From Marasmius tenuissimus (Eukaryota; Basidiomycota; Agaricomycetes; Agaricales; Marasmiaceae): a DNA stretch of 64,000 bases. Of this stretch, positions 56,930 through 64,000 are shown piece by piece. Position 1 is the stretch's first letter. Each line of letters opens with the position of its first letter. The stretch is from assembly GCA_029532415.1 (NCBI GenBank), contig JAQOTA010000029.1:62001-126000 (forward strand), in the 5' to 3' direction. The translations under genes were made by a program, and so were the position numbers. The notes beneath the pieces were generated by a model. It was not told the origin of the DNA, made no database searches, and saw nothing but the letters and a program-made list of their open reading frames with translations.

Positions 56930-58990
56930 TTTTGCCTTCCTTTGCTGCTTCATCTCATCTGATGCACCCATCTCCCAGCAATCTTGCATTTGAAACCTGT
57001 TCTTAACCTATCTAAGAAGAGCACCAGCCATATATTGGACAAACGAGTAGCACCTCCCTCCTGTTCAGATGGTGGCATTGGAATGAACCAACAGCACTGA
57101 TGGTATAAGGATGGTGGCACCAGGGGGGAACTGAATGTAGATGCCCAAGTCCCAGAGGAGTAAGTGACTGCCAAGGTTCAGGTCAAAGTCTGGTTCTGGT
57201 TTGGTTTGAGTGGTTTGAGCCGAACCGGGTTCCCTTAACTGGTTCCCATCTAGCTGGTTCCGGTTCCGGAACCACTTAAACTGGTCAAGCTGCAGTTTGA
57301 ACCACTGAAAAAATCCCTCGAAAAATGATTATGTGTGCTCAATAGATGGCCCCCACTCAGTGCAAAATAACATAACAAGTGTGGTCTTATTCGGATTTCA
57401 TGCTGAAGTGATGTTAAAAAACATAAAATCTGGGATAATATTTCAACATATTGTTTGAAAAAATGACATAACTAACTGTACTGTGTATTTAGTGTCACAT
57501 TTTGGTTACACTATACAATACTTGATGTATCTCAACACTGATGCCATTTAAGCAGTAGTTGGTATGATGTATAATACAAGATTACATGCTATTTAATACC
57601 TATGTATGAATATCTGGCTAGTGCCCACTGTTGTCCAGTGTCCAGGCCATGTCTTATCACTTAGAAGAAGGGGGGAAAAATCAGGGCAGTTTGAACTGGT
57701 TAAACCGGTCCCGGAACCGGCTTGAACCGGTTCCGTTAAACTGGTTCTGCATCAAACCGGTTAGTGGAACCAGTTTAGCTCCAGTCCGGTTCCAAACTGG
57801 TTAAACCACAGTTTAAACCGAACTGTTGGGAACACTAGGCGCACCAGGTGTATGGGTAGTTGTTGGAATCAATGTGCTTGTAGGATATGAACTGTGAGCC
57901 AATGTTCCAAGTACAGGCTGCAAAAACAGTGTCATTGAAGCATTGTTTGAGATGCGTATGGTGCTTCAGAAGTGTCTCAATGCCTTCGCTCTGGACTTCA
58001 TAGGCCTTTGGGGCATAGAACCGTAGGCAATCTGGGGGCATATAAGTAAGTGTGAGTGAATACAGGTGTGTACTTACAGTTTGCGATGCCAGAATACTTC
58101 TGGAAAACTGGCAGCAAGGTAAGCTGTTCCAACACCTTGTTCATTTTTGGTGGATGGCTGCAAAGCATGGGTTCTTTCTGTCTGCCTCCAAACAATATTC
58201 CCTGCAAGAGGGCTGGGGTTGTTCCCCTGCAGTTATCTCTCTCTTTCCTGGTAAGAGAAACTGTCTGCCCAATTCGGTTGAGAGCCTCAATGCCTTCACA
58301 AAGTTTTGATCCTCTGTTGTGGAGCTCCTGCTGGTGTCGGGAGGGTACAAGATGCCTATACAGGTGTCATCCTGAGTAGCAAGTAGACAGACCTCTCTGA
58401 AACCGCAAGAGGTGTTGAGTTTGACATTGAGACAAATAGAACAAAAAATGCAGCTTACTTTTCCACCCAGCCTGAATCCTTCAAACTCTCCTTCTTAGCC
58501 TCCTCCACTGCGCTTAGGCCGCTCACTAGTTTGCTTCTGGTGTTGACATTTCTCAAACTTCCAGTGTTGGTCCTCACCAGCTGCACTAACCGTGCTGCCC
58601 ACAACACCAAAATCTAAGGCAGTAGCGGCTCCAGACGTTCTGAGTCTTTTTTCAACAGAAACACTGTCCAGACCTGCATCAGTCCCAGAACACTTCATAG
58701 TGTTACTACTGCTGTCATCTCCCCGTTGAGCAGAGCAACTTTTCCCTGAGAAAAGTCAGCAACAATGAACAAAACTCCTGAAATATATTTACCTGGCATT
58801 ATAGCGACCTTAGTTTCGGACCTTAAACTTGGGCTATCTTCAATGCTTGGGCTATTTTCAACAGCACCAGACCCTTCAAAATCTTCGAACTCGTCCAAAC
58901 CTTGCCTCTCCTTCTCCAGTCAGAGGTCTTCAATCTCCTGGAGTGCATCTTTGACTTTGAACAAAGTTGCAGCATGCACAACTTATACCG
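56930..58990 (-). pseudogene. Tet/JBP-like 2OG-Fe(II) oxygenase, disrupted
   Basis: Minus-strand, multi-exon. In the family these enzymes oxidise 5-methylcytosine or thymine in DNA, using Fe(II) and 2-oxoglutarate, in the nucleus. Blocks in order: Ser-rich N-terminus (DEFEDFEGSGAVENSPS), SVEKRLRTSG, LLQGILFGGRQKEPMLCS, NKVLEQLTLLPVFQKYSGIA and FYAPKAYEVQSEGIETLLKH. VFAACTWNIGSQ is followed by YKHIDSNNYPYTWCA with the His-x-Asp iron motif. After an insertion, GSHLLLWDLGIYIQFPPGAT leads to PSVLLVHSNATI with the distal His. The insertion at 57195-57835 cuts the catalytic core just after TWCA, and in-frame stops follow HSNATI and in the first exons. It is convergent with the tnp2 gene, from whose end it is about 150 bp away. 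Family assignment rests on motif order and the HxD...H pattern. Confidence 0.75.
57195..57835. mobile_element. GGTTC/GAACC-rich insertion in the Tet/JBP gene
   Basis: About 640 bp that separates two adjoining parts of the oxygenase core, so it is an insertion. Both ends are packed with AACCGGTT, GGTTCCGG and TTTAAACC words (57195-57310 and 57685-57830) forming imperfect inverted repeats around an AT-rich centre. No coding capacity. Probably a MITE or other small non-autonomous element; exact ends and target duplication are not resolved. Confidence 0.6.
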
Positions 58991-59834
58991 CACTGAATGT
59001 ATATGGCAAGAACAGCTTTTTGCTGTGCATTGTATTGTCTGTAAATCTCTGTTCAGTTGCTCAAAGGTAAAGTTTTGAAGGAACTGAACCTACTGTATGT
59101 TGGATCACTCATGTCTTTTTAGAGCGTATTTTCAGTGTTTGACAGGCTGGCTCTGAGGTCTTGTTTGGACCGCTTGTGTGAAATACAATGAAACAGCCTA
59201 AAAAGTCGACTCAAGTTAGAAGTGGCTGCCAGATACAGCACTCTCCCATAGCCTCATACTCCCTTCATCCACCAGGGTCGGGGTTTCCAGTTTCTGAGGC
59301 CTTGAGATGCACAATAAACAGCAGTACTTACCAGTAGCAGTGTTGGTGATAGTAAGAAAACAATGTTCGCAATAGTCAACCAACGTAGCTCACATACAGC
59401 AGATGCTGGACACAGCCATCAGCTGGACACAACACGACTTTCTTTGACCTCCATCAACCACCATCACTCAACATTCTTTTCATTGTTCACCTCCTTTTGT
59501 TTATTTATCGCTTTTTTGCTCAGTTATGAATCAAATGACTCAAGGTAAATCAGCTGGACTCTTTCTCTGAATGCTAAGCTCACGAAACAATATGTTAATA
59601 GGCCAACTTTATGCAAACTTCACGCCCAATAATGCAAACTTTGATAAACATATTCTATCTGCATCTACACTGTGGCTCTGACCTACTTTCAGACAGCTTC
59701 CAGTAACAAATGCTTAGCTTACAATAATACCACCCATCAGGGGATGAACTTCAATGTGAGTCCCTCTATTCCATACCTCTAATCCGAGCCTTATTTGTCT
59801 TCTGTACTAGCCAAACTCTCATAATAACTCAAAC
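58991..59834. other. between Tet/JBP and the next gene, no supported gene
   Basis: Contains the 5' flank of the minus-strand oxygenase and of the plus-strand gene from 59835. Only short frames without recognisable features. Confidence 0.4.
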
Positions 59835-62800
59835 ATGAATACAACTGCTGGCTTTGAAAGCCTATTCAACAGTGAACAGGTCAATCCCTTGGTATTTACA
59901 AGCTTGAAGGTGACAATCACAGCGATCAGCTAGCACGACTGCTGGATCATTCTTGCCCTAGTTTACCTGCAGTATATGCAACAGAACTCTGCACTCTGTA
60001 GCCAGATGTCACTCATTACTGCAGAAGCGCTACGAGCCACCAGCAACACTGCATATATCAACCTAGAACGCAACAAGAACACACTCAAGAGAGAAGTTCA
60101 AAGTATGAAGGATACTAATGCCTCCCTGCAGTCCGTATACTAATCTTTATGGTCTTATCTCAAACTGACCTCCTTTAGAACGCAGGTTGTTTGTCTCATT
60201 GCTGAGAGTATGTCAGCCAGGCCTCTACCGCTGACCCAGCCCTTGGCTATGCCAGCACCAGAAACTTCCTTGTCAGCTACAAAACTGCAATCCGGAAATC
60301 AAGAGAGGCCTGAAGGCTGTGGTGTTACATGATGGAAGCACCCAGCCTCAACGGACCAGAAGGCTTTCCAGGTCGTAAAGAGGCCAATCAACCTTAATAA
60401 CAGTGACAAGGGCAGTAGCAACAACAGCAACAACAATGACAGCAGCAATGACAGCGATAATAGCAATAACAACGGTGACAGCACCTCGGGCCACGGCGAC
60501 AACTGCAAGAAGAACTCTAAAGGAGGGGTATTCACATGGATGCAACGGCTGAACATCACCCTCCTTGAGGCCAGCCAGAAAGAGGATTGCTATTGAGACC
60601 AGCGTTGATTTTGGACTTCCCAGGATCTCCCAAACCCACCGAGAAACTACTCGAGTCTCAAGCATATGCAGCTTGACAAGTTTGTGAAGTTTCTTGAGGA
60701 AAGGCATCTATGGTTGGCTCTATGCAACGGTCACTGGAAGGCCCAAGAGATCGTCAAGTGCAACTACAAGACGTGGAGAAGGACAGAACTCTCACAGAGG
60801 GCTAAGGAAGCTGCAAAGGAGAAGAAGGCGAACTAAAGAAAAGAAAAAGAAGCAGGAGAAGGAACAAACAAAAAAGCAGTCTACGGAAGAGGAGGGGGAG
60901 ATGACACAGCCATCCAAGCAAGACAAGGCAAAGGTCCCGGTGTATGACATCAGTGATCTTGAAAGCAACAACGATGGACCAAAGGTACCCCATCTACTGT
61001 TCTCATATTTTTTACAGTTACTGAGTCTTGTCCTTATAGGCATCCAGCAATGGGGTTCCCTTGAAGACACCAGTATGTTAAACTTGCCTCTCATCTTTAT
61101 GCTGCTGATTTGATTGTTGTACTAGGCAAAAGGTCTTGGTACCAAGGCCAAGGTATGTTAGCTTTGTCTCTGTACATGTACTGATGCTCACCAACATAAT
61201 AGGCAGTTTGCGTGACACGGTTGGCATGTGAAAAGCATTGGGTCATATAAACAGTTCAATATTTTTTGGGATTTTGTGTTGTGTGAGGCCACCACCATAC
61301 AAAAATTTTACATGCATCTCCCATAAAAAACCAAGCCGAACAAGCAGTGTATGGCTCAGAGAGACACACGTACCCTTCTTACCATGATATTCTTTTTTTT
61401 TCTTGCTAGCTTCACCATTAATGCCTGCTCAATGCATGCTCAGCACAAACGATACCAGCTGATGCCATCAAGGCAGCCGCCTAGTAATCTCTTGCCAGTC
61501 TACAGCCCCTCCTGGCTGGTTCAACAAGTATATATGATAAATCTGATGGCTGAGTGTCTTGAAACAACACTTTTAAGGACTTTCTTTCAATAGGATTACT
61601 GTAGAATGAGATGAATCATATGGGTTTTAAGGCTGCCTCATGCAACACAAAATCCCGAAAAATATCGAACCGTTCATATGACACAATGCTTTTTACACGC
61701 CAACCATGTCACGCGAACTACCTAATATCTACAGCCGGTGGTAGACGGAAAGCTCAGCTCAAAGGTATGTACTTTCTCTTTCTTCCAGTAATGTCGCCTG
61801 ATTGTTCCAATCAGAAGGTTGGCGAGGCTATCGGGTTGTAAGCAGGTCTCTTGTTGAGTCGTTGTATCTATATTTACTTGTGCTTTTCCTTAGCGCGTCC
61901 ATCAACGTTGAACAGCTTGCAAAGAAAGGTGCTCGTCATTCAAATCTACCTGATATTGTCCTGATGTACCCTTCACAGATGCCAGTCACTTGAAACCGAC
62001 AGATGCCCCGGCTTCCTCTGAGGTGACATCCCAGTCCGACCTACTCGCGACTGTAGTCACTGTACACAAGCCTCTTGAGATCATTGACCAATTCAAAGCC
62101 AAAGTCAAAAGTATTCCTCAAACGATTCGGAATGCAAAGAAAGGCCACGCCTTCAGTTCATATTCCAGCGAACCAGAGACCTATACCACTGGTATCCCCA
62201 GGGAGGACTTGTGGCCAACCTTTGACGGGCCTTTCACCACCCTTGTTCCCACCAGCGACTACAAGACCCGTAAGCACCTGATCCTGAGAGGAAAGCACGG
62301 ATTACCAGCCTTTGTCAAGCTTGTGAAGCACCTTGGGTACAATTGTGGGATGGACATTACAGTGTTGGAGCCCAAGTTAGAATGGCTTATGGAAACCATC
62401 AACCGGGCACGTCTATTATCTTTTCTTTGCCATTCTATTCACTGAACTGTGACAATACAGTGTTGTGGCTGCTGGAGGCAAGAAGCCCAAGAAATTGGGA
62501 GCTACTGAGCCCAGCAAGCGTAAGGCAACAGACACTTCAAGCAAGAGCAGCTGTCCTTCAAAGAAGCCAAAAAAATGCCCACCTCCACTGGTTCTTCCTT
62601 CATCAATCTCTCCAAAGTACGTTTCTGCTTTTTGGTTTTGCTTGAGGCTGATATCGTACTCTGCAGGTAGCTGTATGCTGCAGATTGGAAGGCTATTCCT
62701 GGGAACAAAAACTGTCCACCATTGGACTTTGAGGAGGCTTGGGAAGCCCTGGATAGAGAACAACTCAAGGTAACTCGATTGTCAGTCTTTGTGCAGTACT

Positions 62801-62991
62801 GGTCTAACACGTCTGCTACAGGCTTACCAGGATCAGTCAAAGAGGAGGAATGCAAAGCTATGTATAGACTCATCGCAATTGTACTCATCTCACCAGACTC
62901 CTTATGGGAAGCAGCCACAAGGGGTGTGAACATACAACATGCAGATGGTGGTATGGCGACGGTGGGTGTCAGTGATGGACACAAATAGTCA
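59835..62991 (+). pseudogene. degraded gene of unknown function in the tnp2 region
   Basis: A chain of protein-like segments on the plus strand. MNTTAGFESLFNSEQ (59835) is followed, after an intron-like gap, by a coiled-coil-like stretch (YINLERNKNTLKREVQSMKD, about 60050). Next come EERHLWLALCNGHWKAQEIV (about 60700) and a Lys/Glu-rich region with a one-base frame change near 60836. VYDISDLESNNDGPK, STIPREDLWP-like sequence and KHGLPAFVKLVKHLGYN then GMDITVLEPKLEWLMETIN (62010-62400) follow. The last pieces are a basic nuclear-signal-like SKRKATDTSSKSSC (62510) and WEALDREQLKAY (about 62750). No domain is recognised. It is likely an accessory gene of the same mobile neighbourhood, now decayed. 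Confidence 0.4.
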
Positions 62992-63240
62992 GAATAGTAA
63001 CATAAGCCCAATTTGGTCCTATAGTGTCCGCAAATGTACTACTTTTTTGGACAATTTTGTGCAAAATCAGACTGGATTGAGCTATCCTACCATTGGCGAC
63101 CTGTGGTCCAAGAATGCCCCATGTTGTCCAAAATATGTCCCCAGTTCTCCAAATCAATCCAGAAAACGCATGGCTCCCAGACATAATAGGACACTGGGGG
63201 ACAACATAGGACGTTTCTTGTTTTGTCCCCCAATATTCAC
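62985..63240. repeat. GGACA/TGTCC-rich stretch
   Basis: About eight GGACA or TGTCC words in 255 bp, in both orientations, recalling 53180-53260. A possible right subterminal region of the tnp2 element. Confidence 0.4.
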
Positions 63241-64000
63241 AGAAATCTGACTGGGTCTCGCCCACCATCATCCCTTCCCAACCGCCAGCACAGCACAGCA
63301 CCATTATATAGGATACTGTTTGAATATCGAATTGAGGCAGGAAAAACAGACTAAGGAGCTCAACTGAGTATTGAGATGGCGAGATGGCATTCACAGAATA
63401 GGTGCGCTTGATTTCTCTGTTTGATGCAGGGTCCTAGCTACTTTCATCAGCTCTCATGACTCACAGGTCAAGGACTTGGCACGAATGGAAAACACAAGAC
63501 CTCACTGAAATGACTCGTCAGCATTCTTATCAACTCCAGATGGACTCAGTGCCAGCCATCCAATCCCAATGCAAGTACTCACTCAGGTTTATGTGTCCTT
63601 CTTGCTGGCCCTGACATTGAGGAGTGTCTGTGACATATGAGTCGTCACCAACATCATTGCTGCTGAACTGGGCTTAGGTTTGCCGCTTTCACAACTGTCG
63701 CATGGACCACCCTCCCAACTATATAAACCTGACACCGTTGAATTTCAATTCATCCTTCCTTTCCCTCCCCCCACCACCATCTTCCCCATTCCAGGCCATG
63801 CTCTCTTAGTCTCACAACACTTCTGAACCTACCTCACAACCTCAAGCATTGATGTAGGCCATGGGTAAGACTCAATGTTTTACTTGTACTTGCCAAACAG
63901 TAATCCATGTCTTCCTAGATTTGATTCCAAACCTCTCAATAGCATCAACAAAGGCTTGTTTCAGAATCATGTTCATTCCACTGTCACTGTTATTCTGAAC
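63241..64000. other. right edge, no complete gene; promoter-like
   Basis: A TATA box (TATATAAA, near 63720) is followed by a long CT-rich leader and ATG GGTAAG near 63860, which could be a start codon directly at a splice donor. A gene may begin here and continue outside the window. Confidence 0.35.
63720..63727 (+). promoter_or_regulatory. TATA box near right edge
   Basis: TATATAAA followed by about 60 bp of C/T-rich sequence, the usual core promoter layout of strongly expressed basidiomycete genes. Confidence 0.5.

Noticed and set aside
1..64000. tRNA, rRNA, CRISPR arrays and bacterial-type operators
   Set aside because: None seen. The window is eukaryotic in gene structure, and no cloverleaf with A/B boxes was noticed by eye; a covariance-model scan would be decisive.

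Overview
The window is nuclear DNA of a filamentous basidiomycete, most likely an agaricomycete. The signs are genes packed with 50-70 nt introns, a CYP63-like cytochrome P450, an agaricomycete-type seven-helix membrane protein family, a tnp2-type (CACTA) transposase and a fungal Tet/JBP-like dioxygenase. Everything was read by eye. Exon chains were accepted where reading frame, splice sites and phase agreed from end to end.

Layout. 1-978 (minus): 3' partial gene for a single-pass membrane protein. 3523-4692 (minus): five-exon gene with an SYNVE-type repeat. 6325-8725 (plus): ten-exon P450 gene that looks intact. 8990-10473 (minus): decayed secreted-protein-like gene whose start codon seems lost. 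11429-12762 (plus): intact 405-codon gene of unknown function. 13100-14849 (minus): intact ten-exon, 400-codon seven-helix protein. 15261-15743 (minus): small putative gene. The 11.5-15.0 kb block (unknown gene plus seven-helix gene) recurs at 30.8-36.2 kb as a degraded direct copy. A third copy of the seven-helix gene is spread over 36.3-51.3 kb.

Mobile DNA dominates 18-52 kb. Three copies of one Ty1/copia family are delimited by LTRs of 313-321 bp and perfect 5-bp target duplications: 18400-24778 (minus), 39068-45399 (plus, nearly intact, LTRs about 1% apart) and 46025-50694 (plus, heavily deleted). Three solo LTRs (25687-26170, 34092-34414, 51366-51870) carry recognisable target duplications. 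A CACTG-ended DNA transposon (37157-45701) lies in an exon of the third seven-helix gene and itself contains the 39-45 kb copia element. A second inverted-repeat element (34574-36164) is placed exactly by comparison with the empty site at about 14.96 kb. The duplicated seven-helix genes therefore act as an archive of insertions.

Region 53.1-63.2 kb is a different mobile neighbourhood. It holds a broken tnp2/CACTA transposase (plus), a convergent broken Tet/JBP-like 2OG-Fe(II) oxygenase (minus) split by a GGTTC/GAACC-rich insertion, and a third degraded gene (plus). GGACA/TGTCC-rich DNA flanks the block on both sides. The pairing of a transposase with a DNA-demethylase-like enzyme is the most interesting system in the window. 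A TATA promoter at the right edge suggests another gene running off the end.
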